A stretch of 64,000 nt of DNA from Kaistella montana (GTDB lineage Bacteria; Bacteroidota; Bacteroidia; Flavobacteriales; Weeksellaceae). Every line of letters begins with the position of its first letter. Positions within the stretch are counted from its first letter, which is position 1. Under the pieces are notes generated by a model that made no database searches, was not told the origin of the DNA, and saw nothing but the letters and a program-made list of their open reading frames with translations. The stretch covers positions 1-64,000 of the forward strand of contig NZ_JANFQP010000001.1 of NCBI RefSeq assembly GCF_024436175.1, in the 5' to 3' direction. Position numbers and translations under genes: made by a program. Positions 24,915-34,428 of this stretch are shown here, piece by piece.

Positions 24915-26588
24915 TTATTCTGGTTTGTAGCCGTCTTTCAAAGTGACCGTTCTGTTGAAAACCAGTTTTTCGTTTGTAGAATCGGGATCTTTGGTGAAGT
25001 AGCCAATTCTTTGGAACTGATAAGGTTTTCCTACTTCAGCGTCTTTCAAGCTTGGTTCGGCAAATCCTTGAACGATTTTTAAACTTTCAGGATTGATGAA
25101 TTCCAAGAAATCAGTTTCTTTCTCTGCATCTGGTTGCGGAGTGGTGAAAAGTCGGTCGTAGATTCTTACTTCTACCGGTAAAGCATGGTTTGCGGAAACC
25201 CAATGAAGCGTTCCTTTTACTTTTCTTAAACTTTCTTCGGTGCCACTTCCTGATTTGCTTTTCGGGTCGTAAGTTGCATAAATGGTCGTGATTTCGCCAT
25301 TTTCCTCCTTTTCAACACGTTCTGCTTTGATGATGTAAGCGGATTTTAAACGAACCTCGCCACCTAATTTTAATCGGAAAAATTTGTTACCGGCTTCTTC
25401 CTTGAAATCTTCTCTTTCGATATACAATTCTCTGGAGAAAGGAATTTCACGGATTCCAGCGTTTTCATCTTCCGGATTATTTTCGGTTTCTAGCCATTCT
25501 TCAGCGTTTTCAGGATAGTTTTCAATCACCAATTTCACGGGATCAATTACCGACATCACGCGGGTTGAAACTTTATTTAAATCTTCTCTTACGAAGAATT
25601 CGAGCAATTGAATATCAATCAAATTCTCTCTTTTTGCAACACCAACTCTTTCGATGAAATTTCGAATTGATTTAGGCGTAAATCCTAATCTTCTCATTCC
25701 TGAAATGGTAGGCATTCGCGGATCATCCCATCCTGTTACCACATTTTCGGCAACCAAACGTTGTAGCTTTCTTTTGGAAGTGATCATGTAAGAAACATTC
25801 ATTCGCGCAAATTCTCTTTGCTTGTTTCTCACTTTGGATTCATCATAAACTTGATCCAAATACCAATCGTAAAGTGGACGGTGGTTTTCGAATTCTAAAG
25901 AACAAAGCGAGTGTGAAATTTGCTCGATATAATCGGATTCCCCATGTGCCCAATCGTACATCGGATAGATTTTCCATTTGTCTCCGGTTCTGTGGTGCGG
26001 TCTTTTCAAAATTCGGTACATCACAGGATCGCGCATGTTCATGTTTGGCGATTTCATGTCGATTTTTGCTCTTAAAGACATACTTCCTTCCTCGAATTCG
26101 CCGTTTTTCATTCTTTCAAAAAGATCCAAAGATTCTTCTACCGGTCGATTTCGGAAAGGGGATTCGATGCCATCTTCGAAAGGGTTTTTTCTTTGTGCGG
26201 TGATTTCTTCCGAAGATTGTTCATCTACGTAAGCTTTTCCGTCTTTGATCATCTGAACCGCCCATGCGTAAAGTTGATCGAAATAATCAGAAGCATAAAG
26301 TTCTTTATCGTACTTGAAACCAAGCCATTCCACATCTTTTTTAATGGAATCTACGAATTCTTGCTCTTCTTTTTCAGGGTTGGTGTCATCAAAACGCAAA
26401 TTTACCGGTGCGCCGTATTTTTCGCCCAAACCAAAATTGATGCAAATCGCTTTAGTGTGACCTACATGCAGATAACCATTTGGCTCCGGCGGAAAGCGGA
26501 AACGCAGTTGGTCTTTGGAGAAACCGTTGGCTAAATCGTCTTCTATAATTTGCTCAATAAAATTGAGGGATTTTTTTTCTTCTTCCAT
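24915..26588 (-). CDS. glnS: Glutamine-tRNA ligase
   Basis: A class I aminoacyl-tRNA synthetase charging tRNA-Gln. The HIGH-type motif is PEPNGYLHVGHTKA near residue 32, the KMSKS-equivalent is MITSKRKLQRLV near 265, and DDTNPEKEEQEFVDSIKKDV and MYDWAHGESDYIEQISHSLC are family words. The C-terminal anticodon-binding beta-barrels run to LVFNRTVTLKDGYKPE. Length 557 is standard. Presence of glnS means glutaminyl-tRNA is made directly. Its own promoter and terminator frame it. Confidence 0.96.
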   Translation of the reverse strand: MEEEKKSLNFIEQIIEDDLANGFSKDQLRFRFPPEPNGYLHVGHTKAICINFGLGEKYGAPVNLRFDDTNPEKEEQEFVDSIKKDVEWLGFKYDKELYASDYFDQLYAWAVQMIKDGKAYVDEQSSEEITAQRKNPFEDGIESPFRNRPVEESLDLFERMKNGEFEEGSMSLRAKIDMKSPNMNMRDPVMYRILKRPHHRTGDKWKIYPMYDWAHGESDYIEQISHSLCSLEFENHRPLYDWYLDQVYDESKVRNKQREFARMNVSYMITSKRKLQRLVAENVVTGWDDPRMPTISGMRRLGFTPKSIRNFIERVGVAKRENLIDIQLLEFFVREDLNKVSTRVMSVIDPVKLVIENYPENAEEWLETENNPEDENAGIREIPFSRELYIEREDFKEEAGNKFFRLKLGGEVRLKSAYIIKAERVEKEENGEITTIYATYDPKSKSGSGTEESLRKVKGTLHWVSANHALPVEVRIYDRLFTTPQPDAEKETDFLEFINPESLKIVQGFAEPSLKDAEVGKPYQFQRIGYFTKDPDSTNEKLVFNRTVTLKDGYKPE

Positions 26589-26606
26589 TGTCTATTCTTG
26601 TATCGG

Positions 26607-26614
26607 CAAATTTA
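26607..26614 (-). promoter_or_regulatory. -7 promoter box for glnS
   Basis: Minus-strand TAAATTTG, 18 bases before the glnS ATG. Confidence 0.6.
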
Positions 26615-26694
26615 CGGATTCTTCGCAAAAGATAAATACTAAATGAGTTGCTCATTTTGAACTTCAATATAAATCTTGAAAATCGGTACTGTTT

Positions 26695-27702
26695 TTAAGT
26701 TTTTTCTATCGAAAGTTGGTCACCAACTAAACGAAGTGGAGAGGGAAAATTGTTAGTAAATAAACCACCTGTTCCCAATCCTTGTGGAATTTTTGGATTT
26801 TTGGTGAAAGTATATTGTGCGATGGCATTTAAGCCGATATTACTTTCCAATGCGGAGGTGATCCACCAACCGATTTGCAACTTTTCTGCTAATGAAATCC
26901 ACTCGTCGGAACCTGAAAATCCACCTATTAGTGAAGGTTTCAGGATGATGTATTGCGGTTTTATTTTTTCTAAAAGTTCTTCTTTTGCATTGAAATCGAG
27001 AATTCCGATTAATTCTTCATCCAAAGCAATCGGTGTTGGAGTTGTTTTGCAAAGCATTTCCATCTCTGCTAAATTTCCAGCTTTTATCGGTTGTTCGATG
27101 GAGTGAATTTCCAAATCTGCTAATTCTTTTAAAATCGTTTTCGCTTCATCGAAACTGAAACCGCCATTGGCATCAACGCGCAATTCAAGTTCATCTTTCG
27201 AAAAATTTTTGCGAAGTTGGGCAATAATTTTTTTCTCAGAATTCCAATCGACACCAATTTTTAGTTTGATGCAATTGAAACCATCTTTTAGTTTTTCTTC
27301 GATTTGTTGTTGCATGAAATCTGCATCGCCCATCCAAATTAATCCATTGATTTTGATGGAAGATTTTCCAGCGGTAAAATCACTTGGAAAGTAAATTTCA
27401 TTTCCATTTTTAAGGTTCAGTATTGCTTGTTCATAACCGAACCAAATCGAAGGAAAATGAAGTAATTCTTCTTTTATAAAATCTGGATTTTCATCAATGT
27501 TTTTACACAACCAACGAAGTTTTTCTTCGTATTCAGGAACGTCATCATAACTTAATCCTCTGAAAACGGCGCATTCTCCGACTCCGGTTTGGTTATTTTC
27601 CGAAATTTTCAAAAAATAAGTTTCTTTGGTATGCAAAACGCCGCGGGAAGTTCCTCCCGGGCGCTTGAAATTGAGAATGTATTGATGATATTCTGCTGTC
27701 AT
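26695..27702 (-). CDS. menC: o-Succinylbenzoate synthase
   Basis: An enolase-superfamily enzyme of menaquinone synthesis that dehydrates SHCHC to o-succinylbenzoate. Visible are the catalytic KxK (CIKLKIGVDW), the metal ligands in LRVDANGGF and SIEQPI, the third acidic position in IALDEELIG, and IILKPSLIGG with the second catalytic Lys. Length 335 fits. Menaquinone is the expected quinol for this phylum and would feed the quinol-dependent NO reductase elsewhere in the window. It starts 3 bases after fbp stops, so they are cotranscribed. Confidence 0.88.
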   Translation of the reverse strand: MTAEYHQYILNFKRPGGTSRGVLHTKETYFLKISENNQTGVGECAVFRGLSYDDVPEYEEKLRWLCKNIDENPDFIKEELLHFPSIWFGYEQAILNLKNGNEIYFPSDFTAGKSSIKINGLIWMGDADFMQQQIEEKLKDGFNCIKLKIGVDWNSEKKIIAQLRKNFSKDELELRVDANGGFSFDEAKTILKELADLEIHSIEQPIKAGNLAEMEMLCKTTPTPIALDEELIGILDFNAKEELLEKIKPQYIILKPSLIGGFSGSDEWISLAEKLQIGWWITSALESNIGLNAIAQYTFTKNPKIPQGLGTGGLFTNNFPSPLRLVGDQLSIEKT

Positions 27703-27705
27703 TTA

Positions 27706-28713
27706 TTATGCTTCTTTCATGAATTCTTCTGCTTTTTCCACCATTTTAGTGCTTCCGCAGAAAAAAGGAACTCTTTGGTGTAATTCCGTTGGCTGAATTT
27801 CCAAAATTCTTCTGAAACCATCGCTGCATTTTCCACCTGCTTGTTCTGCCAAAAACGCCATCGGATTGCATTCATACAGCAAACGAAGTTTTCCGTTGGG
27901 AGATTGGGAAGTTGATGGATAAATATAAATTCCGCCTTTAATCATATTTCGGTGAAAATCAGAAACCAAACTTCCGATGTATCGCGATGTATAAGGACGA
28001 TCGCCTTCTTCAAGCTGACAATATTTAATGTAATTCTTTACTCCTTGTGGAAATTTAATGTAATTTCCTTCGTTAATGGAATAAATTTTACCAGTTTCCG
28101 AGAATTTCATATTCGGATGGGAAAGGTAATAAGTTCCTAAACTCGGATCCAAAGTGAAACCATTTACTCCGTTTCCGGTGGTGTAAACAATCATTGTGGA
28201 AGAACCGTAAACAACATAACCAGCCGCGATTTGGTTCACTCCTTTTTGTAGAAAATCTTCGAGAGAAACGGGAGTTCCGGGTTCGGTAACCCTTCTGTAA
28301 ATTGAAAAAATAGTTCCTACAGAAACATTCACATCAATGTTGGAAGAACCGTCGAGAGGATCAATCAGCACTACATATTTGCTCAAATGTGCATTCGAAC
28401 TGGCGCGAATTTCAATGAAATCGTCACTTTCTTCGGAGGCAATTCCGCAGACAACTTCCCGCTGAGAAAGCGCTTCGATAAAGATTTCGTTGGCCAAAAC
28501 ATCTAATTTTTGTTGTTCTTCTCCTTGGATATTTTCATTGCCCGCTTTGCCGATGATATTGGCAATTCCGGCTTTGTTTACCTCGCGATTTACAACTTTC
28601 GAGGCGAGTCGGATTGCACTTAAAAGTCGAGAAAGTTCACCGGTTGAGTATTGGAAATCTTCCTGTTTATCAATTATAAATTCACCAAGGGTTTGAAAAT
28701 TCTGTTCTGACAT
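27706..28713 (-). CDS. fbp: Class 1 fructose-1,6-bisphosphatase
   Basis: The gluconeogenic phosphatase converting fructose-1,6-bisphosphate to fructose-6-phosphate. The metal site is complete: GIASEESDD, then the [20 protein letters not shown] signature. The substrate-binding block near [20 protein letters not shown] and the [21 protein letters not shown] ending are also present. Length 335 is normal. It leads a two-gene operon with menC. Upstream, a 7/8 match to the -7 consensus (minus-strand GAAATTTG) is the best promoter candidate. Confidence 0.95.
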   Translation of the reverse strand: MSEQNFQTLGEFIIDKQEDFQYSTGELSRLLSAIRLASKVVNREVNKAGIANIIGKAGNENIQGEEQQKLDVLANEIFIEALSQREVVCGIASEESDDFIEIRASSNAHLSKYVVLIDPLDGSSNIDVNVSVGTIFSIYRRVTEPGTPVSLEDFLQKGVNQIAAGYVVYGSSTMIVYTTGNGVNGFTLDPSLGTYYLSHPNMKFSETGKIYSINEGNYIKFPQGVKNYIKYCQLEEGDRPYTSRYIGSLVSDFHRNMIKGGIYIYPSTSQSPNGKLRLLYECNPMAFLAEQAGGKCSDGFRRILEIQPTELHQRVPFFCGSTKMVEKAEEFMKEA

Positions 28714-28893
28714 TATTTGGGTTTTTGCATTTTCACAAATTTCGGAATTTTCTTTTAATTAAATGTGTTTTAATTGTTTTAAAAAGCTGATTTTTGCTTT
28801 CTTTTTTCCATTTTTTAATGATAATTGAGCGCAGAATTTGAAAAAGAGCTTCTTCCAAATTAAAGCAAGTTTTTTTATCTCGCGTTAAATTAA

Positions 28894-28901
28894 TAATTTT
28901 G
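28894..28901 (+). promoter_or_regulatory. -7 promoter box for aspartate kinase
   Basis: TAATTTTG matches TAnnTTTG, 65 bases before the ATG, in the divergent region shared with fbp. Confidence 0.5.
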
Positions 28902-28966
28902 ATAAATATTAATTTTTAGTTAATGTAAGTTTTTCGAGTATAAATTATTGATTATTAAATATTTAA

Positions 28967-30205
28967 ATGAAAATTTTTAAGTTTGGTGGAGCATCAGTGA
29001 AAGATGCGGAAGGAGTGAAAAATGTAGCATTTGTTCTGGAATCTCAGGGTTTTGAGAATTGTTTGCTTGTGGTTTCGGCAATGGGAAAAACAACCAACGC
29101 TTTGGAAAAAGTGGTTGAAAATTATTTTGCTAAACAGGATTACCAAACGGAAATTGAAAAAGTAAAACAATCGCATTTGGAAATTTCCAACGGACTTTTT
29201 AAAGAAAATCATCCCGTTTTTGCTGAAATTTCTTTGTTTTTTGATGATATTGAATCTTTCTTGAGAAGAAATAAATCGCCGAATTATAATTTCGTGTACG
29301 ATCAAGTTGTAAGTTGTGGTGAAATGATTTCCTCGAAGATTTTGAGCGAATATTTGAATGATATTCAGTTTAAAAATACTTGGCTTGATGCGCGCGATTA
29401 CCTAAAAACTGATAGCAACTACCGAGAAGGAAACATCAATTGGGAAGAAACCCAGAAAAATATTTCAACGTTGGATGTTAGTAAATCGTTTGTAACTCAA
29501 GGGTTTATTGGTTCTGAAGCGAATAATTTTACGGTCACTTTAGGAAGAGAAGGTTCCGATTATTCAGCCGCGATATTTGCGTACTGCCTCAATGCGGAAG
29601 CAATGACGATTTGGAAAGACGTTCCCGGAGTGATGACCGGCGATCCGCGAAAATTTGATAACGTAAATCTTTTATCAAATATTTCTTACGAAGAAGCGAT
29701 TGAAATGGCGTATTACGGAGCATCAGTAATTCACCCAAAGACTTTGCAACCGCTGAAACAAAAGAATATTCCTTTTTATGTAAAATCATTTTTGGAACCA
29801 AAAAGACCGGGGACCAAAGTTGGAAATGCTTCTGAAAATCAACAAGAAGAATCTTATATTTTAAAGGAAAATCAGCATTTGATGCGCATTGCGACGCGAG
29901 ATTTTTCGTTTATTGCAGAAGAACATTTAAGCCAGATTTTTGCACAATTGGCTAAATTTAAAATCAAAATTTCGTTGATGCAGAATTCCGCGATCTCTCT
30001 TGCGCTTTGCCTTGAGGACAAATATGGAAATATCGACGAGCTGAACCATGAATTGCAGACAATTTTCAGTACCGAACTTACGAAAAATGTATCGCTGTTT
30101 ACAGTGAGAAACGCTAAATTAGAGGATCTAAATAAATTTTACGAGAAGAAAAATATCTTGCTTGAGCAGATTTCTAAAAAAACAATACAAGTTGTATTTA
30201 ACTGA
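28967..30205 (+). CDS. lysC: Aspartate kinase
   Basis: The first enzyme of the aspartate family pathway (Lys, Thr, Met, diaminopimelate), phosphorylating aspartate. The kinase signature MKIFKFGGASVKDAEGVKN opens the protein; VTQGFIGSEANNFTVTLGREGSDYSAAIFAYCL binds ATP and substrate (short words FTVTLGREGSDYS and IWKDVPGVMTGDPR are diagnostic). The C-terminal ~130 residues hold diverged ACT repeats, probably for feedback control. Length 412 is normal for a monofunctional enzyme. The next gene starts 6 bases downstream. Confidence 0.93.
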   Translation: MKIFKFGGASVKDAEGVKNVAFVLESQGFENCLLVVSAMGKTTNALEKVVENYFAKQDYQTEIEKVKQSHLEISNGLFKENHPVFAEISLFFDDIESFLRRNKSPNYNFVYDQVVSCGEMISSKILSEYLNDIQFKNTWLDARDYLKTDSNYREGNINWEETQKNISTLDVSKSFVTQGFIGSEANNFTVTLGREGSDYSAAIFAYCLNAEAMTIWKDVPGVMTGDPRKFDNVNLLSNISYEEAIEMAYYGASVIHPKTLQPLKQKNIPFYVKSFLEPKRPGTKVGNASENQQEESYILKENQHLMRIATRDFSFIAEEHLSQIFAQLAKFKIKISLMQNSAISLALCLEDKYGNIDELNHELQTIFSTELTKNVSLFTVRNAKLEDLNKFYEKKNILLEQISKKTIQVVFN

Positions 30206-30211
30206 TAACCA

Positions 30212-32050
30212 ATGAGTCTTATTTCTAAAAATGATTTAATTAAAGTGTCGGGTCTGAACCGTCTAGGATTTCTGAAAAATCCTGTTGCAGCGGCAGTCAT
30301 GTACTTCACGAAAATTAATGAAGTGAACAAATTATATGATGTTCTGAAAGACAAAACCGGAAAAGATTTTTTCGATTCTTTCGTGCGAGAAAGAAATCTA
30401 AAATATATTGTTTTCGAAGAAGATCTTGCTAAAATCCCTAAAACAGGACCTTTTATTTTAGTTTCTAACCATCCGTTGGGTGCAATTGATGGAATTTTGA
30501 TGACGAAAATTCTCAGTGAAATTCGACCGGATTTTAAAGTGATGGGAAATTTTCTCCTTGAAAAAATAAAACCCATGGAACCTTACGTGATTTCCGTAAA
30601 TCCCTTTGAAAACCGAAAAGAAATCCGAAACAGCGCTTCCGGAATGCGGGAAACCTTGAAGCATCTTGAAAACGGAGGTTGTGTAGGAATTTTTCCTGCG
30701 GGGGAAGTTTCAAATAAAAACAATGAATTCGGAGAAATACACGATAAACAATGGGAAAAACCTGCGTTGAAATTAATTAAAATGGCGAAAGTTCCTGTAA
30801 TTCCGATGTATTTTCATGCGAAAAACAGTCGGCTTTTTTATCAAGTTTCCAAAATTCATCCGGAATTGCAAACATTGATGCTCCCTGCAGAAATGATGCA
30901 TAAAAGAGAAAAACCGATCCGAATAAGAATCGGAAAACAGATATCAGTAAAAGTTCTCGAAGATCATGATTCGGTGGAGGAAATGGGAGAGTTCCTGCGC
31001 AAGAAAATCTACATGCTGAAATCGTATTACGACAAAAGAAAATCTATCGCCGAACAGCTGAAACTTTCTAATTTAAAACTCAATTTTCCTTTATTGAAAG
31101 AAGAAAATGTAGTACAAAATATCATCGATGAAACGCCACAGGAAGATTTGATAAAAGACATTGAGTCGCTTTACAAAAAAGATAAAATGCTGTTCCGAAA
31201 CGGCAATTATGAAGTGTTTTTTGCAACCTATTCGGAGATTCCTTCCATCATGCGCGAAATTGGAAGACAACGCGAGCTTACCTTCCGAAAAATTGGAGAA
31301 GGAAGCAATTTGCCTTTTGATTTGGACCATTATGACGAACATTATCATCATCTTTTTCTTTGGGATAATGTTGCGCAGCGATTGGTCGGTGCTTATCGGA
31401 TGGCGTTGGGAAGCGAAGTGATGAAAGTCCACGGCATCGATGGGTTTTACACCAGTTCTTTATTCGAATTTGATCCGGAATTGAGACCTTTTTTCCGAAA
31501 AGTAATTGAAATGGGAAGGGCTTATATTTCTGCGGAATATCAGCAAAAACCTTTGCCACTTTTCCTTTTGTGGAGAGGGATTGTACATGTTTGCCTGAGA
31601 AATCCTGAACACAAATTCTTGATGGGCGGAGTGAGTATTTCGGATAAATTTTCGGAGTTTTCTAAATCATTGATGATTGAATTTATGAGGTCGCATTACT
31701 ACGATTCTGCCGTTGCACAATACATCCATCCGAAAAAAGAATTTAAAATAAAACTGAAAGATCGCGATAAACATTTGTTTTTCGATGAGGTAGAATCGGA
31801 TTTAAACAAACTTGATAAAATTATTGACGATTTGGAGCCGGAAATGCGTTTGCCAGTTTTGATTAAAAAATATATCAAACAAAACGCAAAAGTGATCTCT
31901 TTCAATGTAGATCCTAGTTTTAATGATGCAATTGATGGATTAATGTACATCAGAATCAGCGAACTTCCGGAGAGTACAATCAAACCTGTACTCGATGAAA
32001 TGAGTGAGCAAATACAGAAAGAAGAAAATAATTCCACTGAAAATCAATAA
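30212..32050 (+). CDS. Two-domain PlsC-type / GNAT-type acyltransferase (OlsF/GlsF-like)
   Basis: This 612-residue protein fuses two acyltransferase domains. Residues ~70-260 are PlsC-like: FILVSNHPLGAIDG has the NHxxxxD catalytic pair, and GIFPAGEVS the third motif. Residues ~330-600 are of the GNAT/OlsB-like type: RELTFRKIGEGSNLPFDLDHYDEHYHHLFLWD, split here as RELTFRKIGEGS and DEHYHHLFLWD, then IEMGRAYISAEYQ. This layout matches bifunctional synthases of ornithine or glycine lipids in Bacteroidota, where one chain is N-linked and the other ester-linked. The amino-acid headgroup cannot be read from sequence. It is coupled closely to aspartate kinase. Confidence 0.82.
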   Translation: MSLISKNDLIKVSGLNRLGFLKNPVAAAVMYFTKINEVNKLYDVLKDKTGKDFFDSFVRERNLKYIVFEEDLAKIPKTGPFILVSNHPLGAIDGILMTKILSEIRPDFKVMGNFLLEKIKPMEPYVISVNPFENRKEIRNSASGMRETLKHLENGGCVGIFPAGEVSNKNNEFGEIHDKQWEKPALKLIKMAKVPVIPMYFHAKNSRLFYQVSKIHPELQTLMLPAEMMHKREKPIRIRIGKQISVKVLEDHDSVEEMGEFLRKKIYMLKSYYDKRKSIAEQLKLSNLKLNFPLLKEENVVQNIIDETPQEDLIKDIESLYKKDKMLFRNGNYEVFFATYSEIPSIMREIGRQRELTFRKIGEGSNLPFDLDHYDEHYHHLFLWDNVAQRLVGAYRMALGSEVMKVHGIDGFYTSSLFEFDPELRPFFRKVIEMGRAYISAEYQQKPLPLFLLWRGIVHVCLRNPEHKFLMGGVSISDKFSEFSKSLMIEFMRSHYYDSAVAQYIHPKKEFKIKLKDRDKHLFFDEVESDLNKLDKIIDDLEPEMRLPVLIKKYIKQNAKVISFNVDPSFNDAIDGLMYIRISELPESTIKPVLDEMSEQIQKEENNSTENQ

Positions 32051-32085
32051 ATTTCGATTTAATTGCAATATTTTTCACAAAATCA

Positions 32086-32117
32086 TTTGCATCATAACGG
32101 AAAAGGTTATACTTTTG
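32086..32117 (+). promoter_or_regulatory. Promoter of tRNA-Phe
   Basis: TTTG (32086-32089), a 20-base spacer and TACTTTTG (32110-32117) match both Bacteroidota promoter boxes and end 19 bases before the tRNA. Confidence 0.75.
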
Positions 32118-32136
32118 CACCACTCAATAACGGAAC

Positions 32137-32209
32137 GGTTTCTTAGCTCAGTTGGTAGAGCAATGGATTGAAAATCCATGTGTCCCTGGTTCGATTCCTG
32201 GAGAAACCA
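32137..32209 (+). tRNA. tRNA-Phe (anticodon GAA)
   Basis: A 73-base cloverleaf: the GGTTTCT acceptor strand pairs with AGAAACC, the D-arm is GCTC...GAGC, and the anticodon stem ATGGA/TCCAT encloses TTGAAAA with anticodon GAA. The T-loop is TTCGATT. The discriminator is A and the CCA tail is not encoded (the genome continues CAA). The T-arm strands are CCTGG and CCTGG, which leaves a U-U mismatch at the middle pair. Confidence 0.95.
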
Positions 32210-32225
32210 CAAAAAATTGATATTC

Positions 32226-32255
32226 AACCACTTACAGAAATGTAGGTGGTTTTTT
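32226..32255 (+). terminator. Terminator of tRNA-Phe
   Basis: AACCACTTACA pairs with TGTAGGTGGTT (one G-U) around GAAA, followed by a T run. Confidence 0.8.
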
Positions 32256-32320
32256 ATTTCTCAATATTTAATTTTTAGGAAAGATTAATGGCCTTAAAAT
32301 AAACATGAATTAAATCATAT

Positions 32321-32353
32321 TTAAATAAAAGAGTTTTTTGTCTTTTATTTAAA
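32321..32353. promoter_or_regulatory. 13-bp perfect inverted repeat upstream of the Rrf2 gene
   Basis: TTTAAATAAAAGA and TCTTTTATTTAAA are perfect inverted arms with a 7-base spacer. They cover the expected -33 region of the regulator promoter, so a dimeric repressor bound here would block it. Autoregulation by the encoded Rrf2 protein is inference. Confidence 0.5.
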
Positions 32354-32362
32354 AAATAATTT

Positions 32363-32370
32363 TACATTTG
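32363..32370 (+). promoter_or_regulatory. -7 promoter box for the Rrf2 regulator
   Basis: TACATTTG ends 20 bases before the ATG and lies 9 bases after the inverted repeat. Confidence 0.65.
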
Positions 32371-32390
32371 TATCAGAAAAAGAAAGAGAT

Positions 32391-32822
32391 ATGTTTTCTA
32401 AAACTTGCGAATATGCTTTAAGAGCTTTGATTTATATCACCCAACAAACAAAAGATGGGGGAAAGATAGGAATCAAAGACATTGCAGTGGGAATTGATTC
32501 GCCTGAATATTTTATCGCTAAAATATTACAAGATCTTAGTCGCAAAGGTTTTGTGCAATCAGCAAAAGGACCAACCGGTGGATTTTATTTAGATGAAACC
32601 AGCCTTAATCGTTCTTTGGCAGAAATCGTAAAGGAAATGGATGGTGACAAAATTTTCACGGGTTGTGCTTTAGGGCTGAAAGAATGCTCAGAAACCCATC
32701 CGTGTCCCGTTCACCATGAATTTAAAAGTATCAGAAATAACTTGTATAGGATGTTGCAGAATAATAAAGTAGGGGATTTTGTGGATCGATTAGATGCTCA
32801 TGAAGCTTTTTTAAAAAAATAA
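32391..32822 (+). CDS. Rrf2-family regulator, NsrR-like
   Basis: A 143-residue winged-helix regulator. The N-terminal MFSKTCEYALRALIYI and the LQDLSRKGFVQSAKGPTGGF wing are typical. Cysteines C92, C99 and C105 (TGCALGLKECSETHPC) sit where NsrR, IscR and RsrR bind an iron-sulphur cluster, here with spacing CX6CX5C. Its place at the head of nitrite and NO reductase genes suggests NO sensing through the cluster, as in NsrR. The cluster and ligand are inferred, not shown. A perfect palindrome in its own promoter is the likely operator. Confidence 0.85.
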   Translation: MFSKTCEYALRALIYITQQTKDGGKIGIKDIAVGIDSPEYFIAKILQDLSRKGFVQSAKGPTGGFYLDETSLNRSLAEIVKEMDGDKIFTGCALGLKECSETHPCPVHHEFKSIRNNLYRMLQNNKVGDFVDRLDAHEAFLKK

Positions 32823-32880
32823 ATCAAAGAATTCTATTTTTTTATTCTAATAAAATATAAAAAGGTATTAATATATTAAA

Positions 32881-33324
32881 ATGAAATATCAAATTAAATA
32901 TCCATTGGTTTTCGCTATCAGTTTTTTCTGGTTCGGATTACTATTAGCGATTAGTTTCATAGAAACACCGATGAAATTTCAGGTTCCCGGCATCACGCTG
33001 CCTGTTGCTTTGCAATTAGGAAAAACAATGTTCAGGATTTCCACCTGTATTCAATTGGTTTTGATGGTTTTGGTCTTTTTGAATTTATTCTTAGATCAAT
33101 CGAAACTCACTAAAACTATTTTATCTACAAGTATTTTGCTCGCTTTGATTTTGATTTTAGAGAAATTTTGGATGTTGCCAATTTTGGATGAAAGAGCAAA
33201 CATTTTAGCGTTAGGAAAAGGTCTTCCACCAACTCCGCTGCACGATTATTTTATCTACGCAGAATCTTTTAAAGCCATTTTGCTCCTTTTATTAGGTTTT
33301 TCACAACTAAAGAAAATTTTATAA
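32881..33324 (+). CDS. Four-helix membrane protein next to nirK
   Basis: I do not recognise a named family with certainty. The 147-residue protein has four predicted membrane helices (near residues 8-26, 48-68, 78-98 and 122-142), with a conserved-looking ETPMKF motif after the first helix and [13 protein letters not shown] between the third and fourth. It lies between the Rrf2 regulator and nirK, 11 bases before the latter, so it is cotranscribed with nirK and may help in quinol oxidation, copper handling or assembly. An AT-rich palindrome (TTTTATT CT AATAAAA, 32840-32855) lies just upstream. Confidence 0.65.
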   Translation: MKYQIKYPLVFAISFFWFGLLLAISFIETPMKFQVPGITLPVALQLGKTMFRISTCIQLVLMVLVFLNLFLDQSKLTKTILSTSILLALILILEKFWMLPILDERANILALGKGLPPTPLHDYFIYAESFKAILLLLLGFSQLKKIL

Positions 33325-33335
33325 ATACCCATACT

Positions 33336-34370
33336 ATGAAAAAGTATTTTTTAACCCTCGCTACTTTGCTTACAGTTATTACTTTAAATTCATGTAAGAA
33401 AAGTTCAACAGAGTCTAATTCTGCCGATACCGAAAAAATTTCAGTTTCTGGCAATGCGGAAGAAATTAAACTTACCTCGCCACCATTTGTACCTGCAGCA
33501 ATTGGGGATAGAGCCGCCAAAAAAGTAATCGTTCGTTTGGAAACAATAGAAAAAACCGGCGAATTGGCAGATGGAACACAATATAACTTCTGGACTTTCG
33601 GAGGTTCTGTTCCGGGAAGTTTCATTCGCGCAAGAGTTGGCGATGAAGTTGAATTTCATTTAAAAAACAACGAAAATTCAACGTTCCCACATAATATTGA
33701 TCTTCATGCAGTAAATGGTCCTGGAGGTGGAGCAGAAGCTACTTTCGTAGCACCAGGAAAAGAAGCCGTTTTCAATTTCAAAGCTCTAAATCCTGGTTTG
33801 TATGTTTACCATTGTGCTACAGCGCCGGTTGGAATGCATATCGCCAACGGAATGTATGGGTTAATTTTAATTGAACCGGAAGGCGGATTACCAAAAGTAG
33901 ACAAAGAATTCTACATCATGCAAGGCGATTTCTATACTAAAGGAAAATTTGGAGACAAAGGAATGCAGGAATTTGATATGGATAAAGCCATTGCTGAAAA
34001 TCCGGAATATGTAGTATTCAACGGGAAAACAGGATCTTTATTAGGTGAAGGCGAACTTCAGGCTAAAGTTGGTGAAACCGTTCGTTTCTTTGTTGGAAAT
34101 GGTGGACCAAACCTTACTTCTTCATTCCACGTAATTGGTGAGATTTTCGATAGAGTTTATATTGAAGGCGGAAGCACAATCAATGAAAATGTGCAAACCA
34201 CTGTAATTCCTCCTGGAGGAGCTGCGATTGTAGAGTTTAAAGCGACTGTTCCGGGAGAATATGTCATCGTAGATCATGCTCTTTTCCGAGCATTCAACAA
34301 AGGAGCTTTGGGTAAAATAAAAATTACAGGAGCCGATAACCCGAAAGTTTACAAATCGAATAAGCAATAA
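33336..34370 (+). CDS. nirK: Copper-containing nitrite reductase, lipoprotein form
   Basis: Reduces nitrite to nitric oxide outside the cytoplasm. A lipoprotein signal ends at C20 (LNSC). Both cupredoxin domains are complete. Type 1 copper ligands are H119, C160, H168 and M173; type 2 ligands are H124, H159 and H314; the catalytic Asp and His are D122 (HNIDLH) and H265 (SFHVIG). All essential residues are present, so it should be active. Length 344 is in the normal range. Instead of a Tat or plain Sec signal it is lipid-anchored, as in other Bacteroidota. The following genes supply a NirV-like protein, copper protein SCO and cytochrome c. Confidence 0.95.
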   Translation: MKKYFLTLATLLTVITLNSCKKSSTESNSADTEKISVSGNAEEIKLTSPPFVPAAIGDRAAKKVIVRLETIEKTGELADGTQYNFWTFGGSVPGSFIRARVGDEVEFHLKNNENSTFPHNIDLHAVNGPGGGAEATFVAPGKEAVFNFKALNPGLYVYHCATAPVGMHIANGMYGLILIEPEGGLPKVDKEFYIMQGDFYTKGKFGDKGMQEFDMDKAIAENPEYVVFNGKTGSLLGEGELQAKVGETVRFFVGNGGPNLTSSFHVIGEIFDRVYIEGGSTINENVQTTVIPPGGAAIVEFKATVPGEYVIVDHALFRAFNKGALGKIKITGADNPKVYKSNKQ

Positions 34371-34428
34371 ATCCATAGTTTTTTTAATGTTTTTGGTTCT
34401 GCTTGGGGATTTTAATTCTATTTTAAAA

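Noticed and set aside
32137-32209. tRNA-Phe considered as an integration site of a mobile element
   Set aside because: No integrase and no repeated tRNA 3' end is found in the following 7 kb, which hold an ordinary respiratory cluster.
34387-34428. Upstream ATG for the NirV-like gene
   Set aside because: It would bury the lipoprotein signal behind 14 extra residues; the second ATG gives a normal lipobox.
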